Source of the DNA: Costus lasius
Taxonomy: Eukaryota > Streptophyta > Magnoliopsida > Zingiberales > Costaceae
Direction: 5' to 3'
DNA length: 64,000 bases
Assembly: GCA_027563935.2 (NCBI GenBank)
Contig: JANVAS020000203.1
Coordinates: 1,054,001-1,118,000 of the forward strand
In this document: one piece after another, positions 1-8,748 of the stretch
Layout of the letters: every line of letters starts with the position of its first letter
Position numbering within the stretch: position 1 is the stretch's first letter
Notes under the pieces: generated by a model
Database searches by the model: none
What the model was told of the DNA's origin: nothing
Seen by the model: only the letters and a program-made list of their open reading frames with translations
Program-made: the position numbers and the translations under genes

Positions 1-1806
1 GCCATTTTTCTTGAGAAGGAGTTTCTTCTGGAAGAGGCCAGTGGGAGAGAAATAAAGTTGGATGAGAATCCAGAGGAAGGACAATGTAGTCAAGCACAGT
101 TGGATGAGCCTGAGCCGGTAGATCAGGTTACTGAATAACCTGAGGCTCAGATATCACGGGAACCGCGAAGATCGGGAAGGATCCGTCGACAGCCTGAGCG
201 CTATGACGGAGTCTACATCATTGATAATGATGAACCCCTTACTTATGCGGATGCGGTCAGTGGACCGGAGTCAGCTAGATGGCTTGAAGCTATGCGAGCC
301 GAGATGGACTCCATGTCAGATAACCAAGTCTGGGATTTGGTTGATCCACCTTCGGGAGTAATCCCTATAGGCTGTAAATGGATCTTCAAGAAGAAGATTG
401 ACATGGATGGTAACGTGGTTACCTATAAAGGAAGGCTAGTAGCGAAAGGTTTCAAACAAATCTACGGGATAGATTATGATGAAACTTTCTCTCCTGTAGC
501 CATGTTTAAGTCTATTCGGATTCTCTTCGCGATAGCTGCATATTACGATTATGAGATCTGGCAAATGGATGTGAAGACGGCTTTCCTTAATGGAAAACTG
601 GATGAGGATGTGTATATGACACAACCTGAAGGTTTCACTAATCCATCAGATCGTCATAAAATATGCAAATTAAAGAAGTCCATTTATGGACTTAAACAAG
701 CATCTAGAAGCTGGAATATTCGTTTTGATGAATCAATCTCTGAGTTTGGTTTCATCAAGAACGAAGATGACCCGTGTGTATATAAGAGGTTTAGTGGGAG
801 CGTGATTACTTTCCTAGTTCTCTACGTCGATGATATCTTAATCATTGGAAATGATATTCCTGAACTGCATGCTGTTAAAGCATGGTTAGGAAAATGTTTT
901 TAGATGAAAGATCTAGGAGAAGCAGCCTATGTATTAGGTGTGAAGATCTACAGGGATAGATCTAAGAGGCTTCTCGGGCTGTGCCAGAGTACTTACATCG
1001 ATAAAGTCCTGGAGAGATTTCATTTAGAGAATTCTAAAAGAGGATATCTTCCAGTCAGACATGGTCTGAATCTTTCAAAGAGTCAGTGTCCACAAACACA
1101 GACTGAGAAAGATGAAATGGACAATACGCCTTATGCTTCGGCTATTGGGTCCATTATGTATGCGATGTTGTGTACTCGCCCAGACGTCGCTTACGGGTTA
1201 AGCGTGACCAGTCGATTCCAAAGTAATCCAGGTCAGGCACACTGGATTGCGGTCAAGAACATTTTAAAATATCTACAGAGGACCAAAGATATGTTCTTGA
1301 TATATGGTGGTCAGGAAGAACTCAGTATAGAAGGATATACTGACGCTTCGTTCCAGTCGGACCAGGATGATTTCCGATCGCAATCAGGCTATATTTTTAG
1401 CTTGAATGGTGGAGCAGTGGTGTGGAAAAGTTTCAAACAGTCAACTGTTGCTGATTCCACAACAGAAGCCGAGTATGTTGCAGCCTCGGAAGCATCCAAG
1501 GAGGCAGTGTGGATTCGTAAGTTCATTCAGGAACTTGGTGTTGTTCCTTCGAGTGCAGATCCTTTGGTTATCTTCTGTGATAACACTGGAGCTATAGCAC
1601 AAGCAAAGGAACCACGGTCGCACCAGAAGTCCAAGCACATACAGAGACGGTTTCACTTGATCCGAGAGATCATTGATCGAGGCGAGATCAAAATATGCAA
1701 GGTTCATACAGACGACAATCTGGCTGACCCGCTTACCAAGCCTCTGGCGCAGCAGAAGCATGAGAAGCACTGTAATAATATGGGTTTGAGATTTCTCAAC
1801 CATTAG
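1..1806 (+). pseudogene. gag-pol: gag-pol 3' portion (RT-RNase H) of X, two premature stops
   Basis: This is the end of a copia polyprotein, homologous to about residues 694-1294 of the intact copy in H. Visible parts are the basic linker, the RT with its Y-V-D-D catalytic motif near 825-836, and RNase H with its acidic residues (GYTDAS, TEAEY, FCDNTGA). It ends in the family's invariant C-terminus (GLRFLNH). Two in-frame stops break it: TAA at 136-138, where relatives have CAA (Gln), and TAG at 901-903, where they have CAG (Gln) just before the MKDLGEA motif. Both are single C-to-T changes. The reading frame is otherwise kept, so decay is recent. RT would copy element RNA and RNase H degrade the template in the cytoplasmic particle, but this copy cannot make them as one protein. 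Confidence 0.93.
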
Positions 1807-1810
1807 ATTA

Positions 1811-1826
1811 AGTGCAAGTGGGAGAT
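1811..1826 (+). other. Polypurine tract of X
   Basis: A purine-rich AAGTGCAAGTGGGAGAT lies just after the polyprotein stop and abuts the LTR start TGTTGG at 1827. The same tract precedes the 3' LTR of every element here. Plus-strand DNA synthesis would prime from it. Confidence 0.85.
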
Positions 1827-3513
1827 TGTTGGGGTATGCCCTTAAGGCTAATGTTTGAGGCCTTGGGATTGTAACAGTATCATGTATATAAACTTTTATG
1901 TTTATAAAGGCAATGGTTGTTATTCAGTATGTTGCATTGTCTGCTGCAATATGTATACTTCTGAATAATGTCTCAAAGCTGTTCAGCTAGGCTGACATGC
2001 ATATGTCCTTAGTCGAGATATCTTGGTGAACATGAGACAGCCTTGATATGATTGAGACTAATATGTGTTCTAATCTTATAGGATGCTTCGAGCATGGAAT
2101 AAGATGTAGACTCATGGGTACATTGGATGTACTGGACAGACCCTACTAGGATATTCAATTGCTTGTCACAATGTGAATAATCCTTGTTTGCAACAAGTGG
2201 CACATGTCCTTTGACTTGAGATCACTTGTGTTTCTAAATGATGATTGTCATTGTTTTGAGGTAGTTCAATATCATTTGAAATATAATGGTTATAGACTAT
2301 CTTGGATAATGATTATGATTCAGGTTAGGGCACTAGTGATAGATATAGGATTGCCGTCTCCTTGTTGAAGGAGTGTGATGTTCTATAGGGGCCCCCTAGA
2401 TGAGATGATTGAGAAAGTGTATGGCCATACCCAGGTGACTATGTTCATCTGATCTAATCATGCTCATCATATTGGAGTTACAAGCTTGACCCGCTTGTCC
2501 AATAAGAACATCCAGTAGGCAAAGGATACATGCATGCCTTGTGAAGTTGATTCACACTTGTGCTGTGGTTTGGGTGTAGTCTTGGAAGACTTTTTCTTTT
2601 ATATCGGGAGACAGTGATGTGTTGCTAGATACCCCTCACTGATCGTGATAACGTAAGTTATCGTTACCGACATTTAAAGGAAACCCTCAGGGTCACACAA
2701 TTTGGTGATATGGCTTTCTTGAGTCAGATCGTGTGGACTGAATTGTTTTGATTCAGTTTAAAGGAGTTTGAACTCTGATTGTAAGTGAGATCTGGTCTGG
2801 TCATGTTTGATTGATTAGGGCATGAGATCGGTAAGCTTCAATCGAGAGTAGTGATGCTAGATCGGTGAGATCAAAGGCATCAAGAGATGAACGGTTAGAT
2901 CTTGAACCATTTGGTTCAGAGAGATCTAGACCATGGCTTGGGCTTGTTTGGTTTGGTCTTTGTACCAAACGCATTGAACCGTTGGATTGAACCGGTTCAC
3001 ACATGTGTGAACGCATGGTTCATGATGAAAGCGTTTTTGGGCGGTTTGCATGGATTTAGGCACATGGCTTCATGACTTTCCATAATTGGAAGTCATGTAA
3101 CGCCACTTAACTTGTGAACGCCAAAACGCATTTCGGTTCTGATTTTGTGTGGCCGATCCACTCTCGTGTAGATTGGAGTTCACGCAAGCAAGTGGGAGAG
3201 CTTCATCGCCCTAGCAAAGATCTCATCTTCTCCACACAAGGACAACTTGGCACTTTTGCTAGCACAAGAGGTGCGCAAGAAGGAAGTCTTCATCACTTTG
3301 GTGTGTGTCTTCTTTGGAGAAGATCCCCTTCGATCTTTACTTCCAAGTCGCCATCCACTCATGGCTATGGTATGAATTACTTCTTATCTATACAAGTTAT
3401 GATGTTGATCATATGGCATGCAAAAGATCCCAACAAACCCTATGCTTCCTTGCGCAATTCATGATATGCGCCTACTTAGGTTTTCGCCCCCCCTCTTGAA
3501 AGGGGTTTCTTCA
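1827..3513 (+). repeat. 3' LTR of X (1687 bp)
   Basis: Begins TGTTGGGGTATGCCC and ends TTTCTTCA (TG...CA). It carries the family U3 hairpins: GTACAT-TGG-ATGTAC at 2118-2132, the palindrome GTATGGCCATAC at 2419-2430, a stem-loop CAGTGA/TCACTG at 2612-2641 and a hairpin GATAAC-GTAA-GTTATC at 2647-2662. Near the right end an inverted CATGACTT/AAGTCATG pair (about 3072-3098) and a C-run/G-run pair just before the terminus are visible. No credible coding sequence is present. Confidence 0.93.
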
Positions 3514-3518
3514 GATGA

Positions 3519-4246
3519 TGCTTTCACTTTGTTTGAGAAGATGGCCTTAAACCATAACTAGTGGACCACTGAGAGAGGAGTGCTATATCGTTCTCCACAT
3601 GGTAAGAATGAGAATGATGGATGGCGTACCTTGGCTGAAAAGGTAGACTCTTTGGTTAATAGATTTGATTCTTTTCAAATGCAAAACTGCTATGGTTTCA
3701 TCTGCTATTTATGATATTTGTGGTAATCAAGGACATTATTCTGAAGAGTGTAAGGTCATTGCTGATCAGGGTGTAGAACAAGTAAATGTTGTAGGAGGTT
3801 ACAATCAAGGTAGAACTAATGACCCTTATTCTAGTACATACAACCATGGATGGAGGAATCATCCAAATTTGTCTTGGAAGGGTAACAATAATGCAGGGGG
3901 ACAGGTAGAGAGTAGAGGATATAAACATGGGCAATAAAATCAAAATCAGCCCCAGAACTCTAAATTAGAATCCATGGTTGAAAAATTCATGTCAAATCAA
4001 AATCAAAAATTTGAGAAACTTAGGAATGAGATTATGCAGGCAAAAGGATACAATTAATCAGCTTACTTCTCTGGTAGGATGTTTAATAGCACACAATAAA
4101 ATTCTAGAGAACCAAATAGCACAACAAGCCAGCACATCTTATACACATCCAGGGAAATTGCCTACTAAACCTGAACTGGACCCTAGGGAACATCGCAATG
4201 CTATAACTACTAGGAGTGGGAAACAATTAGATGAACCTAAGGGTTG
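3519..4246 (+). pseudogene. Athila-like gag remnant
   Basis: Reading-frame pieces of a gag protein. The N-terminal part (3519-3700) reads in a broken frame with a stop, resembling the conserved helix region of Athila gag. Next come a partial zinc knuckle (ICGNQGHYSEEC, about 3716-3751) whose first Cys is replaced, a Gly/Asn-rich stretch with the Tyr-Asn-Gly-Trp motif, and from 3978 a hydrophilic, coiled-coil-prone segment. Stops at 3935-3937 and 4244-4246 and a frame change between 3937 and 3978 break it. Gag would form the particle shell and bind RNA. The Athila call rests on recalled motifs, not on a search. Confidence 0.72.
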
Positions 4247-4475
4247 ACCTGATGATGATGAGGAAGAGCCTGACATTGAACATAGCAATGAGCTAGAGAC
4301 ACCACCTGCACATGTGTAGTCTCATCCTAGTTCGCCACCTCATAAAGGTGGTGAGACATGTCAGCTTGATGTTCCTGGACCTAGCTCACTTGCTCCATAT
4401 AGGCCACCTATACCCTTTCCCCAGAGACTAGTTCAAGCTAAGTTAGATAAGTAATTTGGGAAGTTTATTGATGTT
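4247..4475 (+). other. Decayed gag-protease junction of J
   Basis: This acidic, Pro-rich linker (translated fragments rich in Asp, Glu and Pro) has several stops in the frame that joins gag to protease. No separate gene is visible. Confidence 0.55.
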
Positions 4476-5180
4476 TTGAAAAAGCTTTACATTAAAATTC
4501 ATTTTACTGATGTTTTATCTCAAATGCCCACTTATGCTAAGTTTTTTAAAGAAATTTTGTTTAATAAAAGAAAAATAGAGGACTATGGCACTCTGGCATT
4601 AACTGGGGAGTGTAGTGCTATCATTCAAAACAAATTGCGACCGAAATTAAAGGATCCAAGTAATTTCTCTATACCTTGTTTGATTGGGAGTATGGCTTTT
4701 GACCGAGCCTTATGTGATCTTGGGGCTAGTGTAAGTCTAATGTATTTATCTATTTGTAGGAAATTGGACATGGGAGAGCCGAAACCAACTTCTATATCTT
4801 TGTAGCTCGCTGATCGTTCAGTTAAGTATCCTGTTGGGATTCTTGAGGATGTTCCGATACAGGTTGGTAAGTATTTTGTTCCAGCAGATTTTGTAGTTTT
4901 AGAGATGGAGAAAGATGCCAAAATTCCTATCATACTTGGTAGACCATTCTTAGGTACAGTAGGGGCAATTATTGATGCAAAGAATGGTAAACTCACTCTT
5001 TATATTGGTGATAACAAAATTGAGTTTGATTTGAATGAATCTATGAAAAAACCATCATATGGTAGATCTTGTTGTAGTATTCATGATGTGGATGACGTTG
5101 TTTATGATCTTAATGCTTTATTTGATGAACCATTTGATTATGATTTTGATTCTAATTCTGATTCTAGTTCTGAAACTCAT
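4476..5180 (+). pseudogene. Athila-like retropepsin (protease) remnant
   Basis: The frame holds an aspartic protease region. The active-site motif is C-D-L-G-A-S (about 4711-4730), where most retropepsins have D-T/S-G. A downstream I-I-L-G-R-P-F-L motif (about 4933-4956) is the usual second conserved block of the fold. One in-frame TAG at 4803-4805 sits where LADRS follows; a Gln is expected there, so this is plausibly another C-to-T change. The frame then resumes to about 5180 through an Asp/Ser-rich acidic tail. The protease would cut Gag-Pol in the particle. D-L-G-A-S is, as far as I recall, normal for Athila and not a lesion. Confidence 0.78.
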
Positions 5181-5182
5181 GT

Positions 5183-5771
5183 TTGCCTAATAATCTTCGC
5201 TATAAATTTCTTGGACCCAATTCTACTTACCCAATTATTGTTGATGCACAGCTTAATGAAAGGGAGACAGATTTGCTTCTAAGGGAGTTGAGGATTCATA
5301 GGAAGGTAATTGGGTACTCTATTGATGACTTGAAGGAAATTAACCCCTCTTTTTTGTATGCACATAATTCTTATGGAAGAGGAACACAAACCACATGTTG
5401 ATTTTCAAAGAAGACTTAACCCCTCTATGAAAGAAGTTGTACAGAAGGAGGTTCTGAAATTACTTGATGCAGGTATTATCTATCTTATCTCTGACAGTAA
5501 ATGGGCAAGTCTTGTTCATTGTGTTCCTAGGAAAGGGGGTGTAACTGTTATGAAAAATAAAGATGATGAATTGATTCCTGTTAGGACAGTAACTAGTTGG
5601 CGCATGTGCATAGATTATAGGAAATTGAATGGAGCCACTAGGAAGGACCACTTTCCCTTACCTTTTATTGATAAGATAGATGAGAGGCTTTCTAATCATT
5701 CTAACTTCTGTTTCTTAGATGGGTATTCTGGATTTTTCCAAATTCCCATTCATCCTGAAGACCAAGATAAG
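5183..5771 (+). pseudogene. Athila-like reverse transcriptase N-terminal remnant
   Basis: The start of Pol RT, in two frames: 5183-5400 (LRYKFLGPNST..., then the HRK.IGYSIDDLK block) and 5358-5771 (EEHKPHVDFQRRLNP to DGYSGFFQIPIHPEDQDK). The frame change near 5360-5400 is a frameshift. The conserved R-M-C-I-D-Y-R-K-L-N and L-D-G-Y-S-G-F motifs are visible; the latter holds the first catalytic Asp. The sequence stops abruptly at 5771, before the YxDD region, where LTR L starts. It is cut off and non-functional. Confidence 0.85.
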
Positions 5772-6029
5772 TGATGACACCAAAATATATAGTATATTTT
5801 GTATCATTTTATATATCTTTTCATGCTAAATTGAAGATCTTTTGCTTGTTTTTATGCTTAATTTGTCAAATATTGCAAAATCTACTTCTATTTGGTTTTT
5901 GATGATTTTTAGGTAAAAACGCACTATTTTAAGGCGTTTTCAAGCAAAATCGAACAAATGAAAGAGTCCCAATCATCAAGAGGAAATTACATGGCAAGTT
6001 CCACACAAATCAGAGCAAAAGACCAAAAT

Positions 6030-6450
6030 ACAGCAGGGCCGTAATCTATATTACGGTATCGTATTTTTGTACGCTACCGTAATATTAGAGCACTGCCGTA
6101 TTTTGAGGAGTTTTTCGACCATAAAGTTTTCCTAATTTTACGGCACTGCCGTAAATAATTACACGGCCGTATTTTGGAGCGTTTCAGACTAGAGACTTTT
6201 GCATAAATTATGGTAGTGCCGTAAACCATTTTACGGTACCGTATTTTTCAAACGACTTCAACCAGAGAGTTCAGCCGATTTTACGGCACTACCGTGAAGC
6301 ATTTTACGGCCGTATTTTGGAGCGCTTTCATACCAGAGGACTCATCAAATTTTACGGCACGGTCGAGAAGCATTTTACGGACAGTAATTTTGACCTAGGG
6401 TGCACAGAACTAAAATACAGCACTGCCGTAACATATAACACGGCCATAAT
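6030..6450 (+). repeat. About 70-bp tandem array of palindromic TTACGGCA.TGCCGTAA units
   Basis: Repeated units alternate an inverted pair (ACGGCACTGCCGT-like) with CGGCCGTATTTTGGAGCG-like or CGGTACCGTATTTT-like segments. The CGG...CCGTATTTT anchor recurs at about 6093, 6164, 6234, 6306, 6378 and 6441, giving spacings of 71, 70, 72, 72 and 63. An extra partial copy lies near 6054. Copies are diverged but each keeps the CGG/CCG symmetry. Confidence 0.8.
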
Positions 6451-6548
6451 TTCCAGTCAAAAACGTAATTTTTATGGCCCGATCCTTGCGCGGGCCATAA
6501 CTTTTGATACAGAGCTCCAAATTGAGATCTGAAAGTTGCTGCGGACTT

Positions 6549-6556
6549 GTATTTAA
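6549..6556 (+). promoter_or_regulatory. TATA-like box of LTR L
   Basis: GTATTTAAG lies about 780 bp into LTR L. The following purine-rich leader-like sequence fits a retrotransposon promoter. No transcription start can be fixed from sequence alone. Confidence 0.4.
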
Positions 6557-7164
6557 GAGAAGAAGATGCACGAAGTAAAGGGACGAATTTTTATCCAGTA
6601 TCGAGGGAGCAATCAACTGAGAGGTGCTTAGGGTTTGTCCTCACGCCGAGAGGCGTATAGGATACCTTAGGCCATGATTTTCACTCAGAAGCTTCGCCTA
6701 GAGGAGAGGAGGATACCCCAGAAGTTTCAGATCAAAAGGAGATAGATCGGAAGAGAAATCGATGAAATCAGTGGTGACAGCACTGTTCATCGAGTTCTGC
6801 TACAAATTACGGCACCTGTTTTGTAACTTTTCTTCTTCCCTTCTTTGATTTTTTGACACTTTAAAAACATGCTTTTGTTGGTGTATATGCCCTGCAGACT
6901 AATGTATGGACATGGTCAGGCATTGTTTGAATGTACTTTGATAGAATTATTATTCCATATAAAGGCATGGTCGTTATTATGCAGACTTCTCTACCTGCGT
7001 TGATGTATTGAGTTGCATATATAATGTCCCAGGAGTTTGGATTGGATCCATTCTCATAAGCTATCCCCAGACAAGGTACCATAGCAGATATGGGATAGCT
7101 TTGGTATATGTGAGACTGGTGTATGGGCTGGTTAGGTGCGGGGCACAGTAACGCAGACATACAG

Positions 7165-7179
7165 GTGCATTGGATGCAC
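7165..7179 (+). promoter_or_regulatory. Conserved U3 hairpin 1 in K (GTGCAT-TGG-ATGCAC)
   Basis: A 6-bp perfect inverted repeat with a 3-nt loop, 290 bp into K. In X, A, B, E, F, G and H the same place has GTACAT-TGG-ATGTAC, and in C GTGCAT-TGG-ATGTAC. The arms therefore differ by a compensatory pair or a G-U pair while the loop is unchanged. Function unknown. Confidence 0.65.
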
Positions 7180-7467
7180 TGGAGTAATCCACCGTGAGGA
7201 TTGACTTATCTAGTCAACAAGTCCATCTCACATGCAAGAGGTTTGCATTGATCCTTAGACTCGAGGTATTCATGTCTAGATATGATGATGGGTATGCTTT
7301 GATACAGTCTTACGTCTCTCCGTAATTGGGAGACCAAAACGACTGACATTGGGCATGTCATAAGTCATGTAGAGACATGGATGACCAATAGTAGGATTTG
7401 CCCCTTCTTTATTGGAAGCATGATATCCACTCGGGGGCGTCCCACCTTATTGGTGCATGACAGGAAT

Positions 7468-7479
7468 GTGTGGCCACAC
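7468..7479 (+). promoter_or_regulatory. Conserved 12-bp palindrome in K (GTGTGGCCACAC)
   Basis: A perfect palindrome 593 bp into K. The main family has the perfect palindrome GTATGGCCATAC, and in X it lies at the same offset (2419-2430). The change is symmetric, so the dyad is kept. It could be a dimeric-protein site or a self-complementary RNA contact. Function unknown. Confidence 0.6.
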
Positions 7480-7632
7480 TTGTTGAGTCATGACCAATGC
7501 ATTGGATTGATAAACTTGAGACTAATCCAATGGCAGGATTCAGTTTAGGCAAAGGGATCTATAATGCAATGGGAATCCTCATTGCTTGTTAGGAGTTGTT
7601 GCCATAATGACTTAAGTCCTATGACATGGGTA

Positions 7633-7682
7633 GTAGTGATGTGTTGCTAGATACCCCTCACTACTTATGATGTTTACATCAT
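7633..7682 (+). ncRNA. Candidate structured element: double stem-loop with invariant 18-nt loop (K)
   Basis: Stem-loop 1 is GTAGTGA (7633-7639) with TCACTAC (7658-7664), closing the loop TGTGTTGCTAGATACCCC (7640-7657). Stem-loop 2 is ATGATG-TTTA-CATCAT (7667-7682). In the main family (X 2612-2662) the loop is identical, stem 1 is CAGTGA/TCACTG and stem 2 is GATAAC-GTAA-GTTATC. The arms have changed together while pairing persists. This region is in U3, so it would be transcribed only near the 3' end of the element RNA. Confidence 0.6.
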
Positions 7683-8109
7683 TGCCATCGTCATATGGAT
7701 CCTACGGGGTCACACGCAATAGACTCTTGACGTTTCTTTAATCAGAAGCCTTATGATCAAGTTATTGGATAACTTGGATCAATTTGGAAGATTTCATCAG
7801 CGCCAATGGACCTGATGAGTTGGAAGAAAGTTATTGGAGCCAAACTTCATTTTTGGCAGGTTGACCCGAAATTGACCTAGATTGGTCACATTTGGATTAG
7901 GGTTGCATTGGATTGGATCCAATGGCTTAATCAACCCATGCAATGAAGTTTGGGCTAACTCATTATCCAATGAGGCCCAATAATAAGTTGTCATGAAGAG
8001 ATTAGAGGCTAAAAGGGTATAATGGGGAAGAGTTTCACCCCATTGGCGCCAAGGGCATAATGGGGTGAAGTGGGCGCATGTTGCTTCATAAGGAAGCATT
8101 AGGCGCCTC

Positions 8110-8441
8110 CCCCTTTGTTCCTTGAATGGAAACCTTGCCTCTATGGCAAGGGTTGGGGCTGATATGGCTTGAAAGCTCTTTTGGAAAGAGCTTGGGTGCA
8201 TATGACATGTAGGGTGAGATTTATGGTAAAGTCTTAGAGACTTTCCTTACCTCATAAACCCTACATGCACTCAAACCCTTACCCTAGCCGAATACCTCTT
8301 GCATGTTGCACCTAGCCACTTCTCCTTGGATGGAAAGGATGTCTCTAAGGAATGTCTTGGGCTGATATGGCTATTTGACAAATAAGGATAGGTTGAATGA
8401 GGTTTATGGCAAAGTCTTGGAGACTTTCCTTACCACAAACC
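8110..8441 (+). repeat. Imperfect direct repeats in LTR K
   Basis: Blocks recur about 183-205 bp apart. CCTTG.ATGGAAA is at about 8120 and 8325, GGGCTGATATGGCT at 8156 and 8359, and AAGTCTT.GAGACTTTCCTTACC at about 8229 and 8412. An AAACC...CTAGCCG block at about 8257-8291 recurs across the C insertion at 35741-35762. This last pairing supports 35746-35950 as the continuation of K. Confidence 0.7.
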
Positions 8442-8748
8442 TGAAAGGAAACCTAGGTCACAAGTATCATTCATAGAACTTGTTGTAGCGGAAATACTAG
8501 GAAACCAAAAATCGCATGACTTGATACTATGATCAACCTTGTAAACTTGAAAGACAAGTTAGAGTGTTACCATTGCCATGATGTAAGTGCGGCTTGGAAG
8601 ATGAAAGGGGCGAGTGCCCCTTCTCCAAAGGTGTCACACACAAGATGATGTCAACTTCTTCCTTGTGCTCCTTGTGCTAGCAAAGACACCAAGGAGTCTT
8701 TGATCGTGTCTTGGAGAGGAGATGTGCACCCTTGGCTGGTCGACTTTC
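8442..8748 (-). repeat. 3' LTR of C, terminal piece (left of insertion B)
   Basis: Matches the right-hand C LTR at 34086-34392 with about four differences. It ends at B's target duplication CTTTC (8744-8748). Read on the minus strand this is the downstream end of the LTR, with the CTTTG-CTAGCA-CAAGG dyad (about 8681-8696) and the terminal TTTCA. Confidence 0.93.

Larger units (their letters stand above)
1..3513 (+). mobile_element. Element X: 3' part of an Angela-like Ty1/copia retrotransposon
   Basis: The window opens inside the integrase-RT linker of a copia polyprotein. It continues through RT, RNase H, a polypurine tract and a complete 3' LTR. The 5' half lies outside the window. The LTR ends CA at 3513, and the Athila-like sequence of J resumes directly after it, so X is inserted in J. 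The expected right-hand target duplication would be GATGA (3514-3518); its partner is off the left edge. Confidence 0.93.
3514..5771 (+). mobile_element. Element J: degenerate Ty3/gypsy (Athila-like) internal region
   Basis: A gag to RT segment in the order gag, zinc knuckle, protease, RT, typical of Ty3/gypsy. The protease D-L-G-A-S motif, the gag NPYSxTYNxGWRNHPN-type motif and the RT block ending in DGYSGF.QIPIHP are features I associate with plant Athila elements. The left part was cut by X (ending 3513) and the right by LTR L (starting 5772). Several stops and at least two frameshifts show it is an old copy. Confidence 0.85.
5772..6875 (+). repeat. LTR L, probable second Athila/gypsy-type LTR (truncated by K)
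   Basis: Starts TGATGACACC exactly where J's RT frame is interrupted. The five bases before it (ATAAG, 5767-5771) are the expected target duplication, whose partner is out of view. The first 250 bp are AT-rich, followed by a tandem palindromic array (6030-6450) and a TATA-like box near 6550. The segment ends at 6875 where K begins. LTR identity is inferred from the TG start at a clean insertion point, the TATA-like box and general resemblance to Athila LTRs. Its 3' end is not in this stretch. Confidence 0.6.
6876..8441 (+). repeat. LTR K, diverged Angela-like LTR, part 1
   Basis: Starts TGTTGGTGTATATGCCCTG, a variant of the main family's TGTTGGGGTATGCCCTTAAG. The preceding GCTTT (6871-6875) is the presumed target duplication. 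Most of the LTR does not align by eye with X or A, yet it shares the 27-bp block GTGATG...CCCCTCACT (7636-7662) and three other dyads at matching offsets (290, 593, about 760 and 792 bp from the LTR start). It is interrupted at 8441 by element C and resumes at 35746. Whether it is a 5' LTR or a solo LTR cannot be told, because E cuts it before its end. Confidence 0.8.

Noticed and set aside
2009..2203. A 64-codon frame antisense to U3, recurring in most LTR copies (beginning MPL)
   Set aside because: It recurs because the underlying DNA is conserved. In C, E and F single-base length differences disrupt it, and K does not have it, so there is no sign of protein-level selection.
6054..6441. CRISPR-like array from the regularly spaced repeats
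   Set aside because: The genome is plant, repeats are diverged palindromic units of about 70 bp without distinct spacers, and they sit in an LTR.
7640..7657. ATACCCC in the invariant loop is complementary to GGGGTAT at the main LTR start, suggesting long-range pairing
   Set aside because: K keeps the loop but its LTR start reads GGTGTAT, which breaks the match without compensation.
7166..7682. A host gene or miRNA precursor at the K hairpins
   Set aside because: The stems are 6-7 bp, far too short for a miRNA precursor, and the region is plainly LTR.
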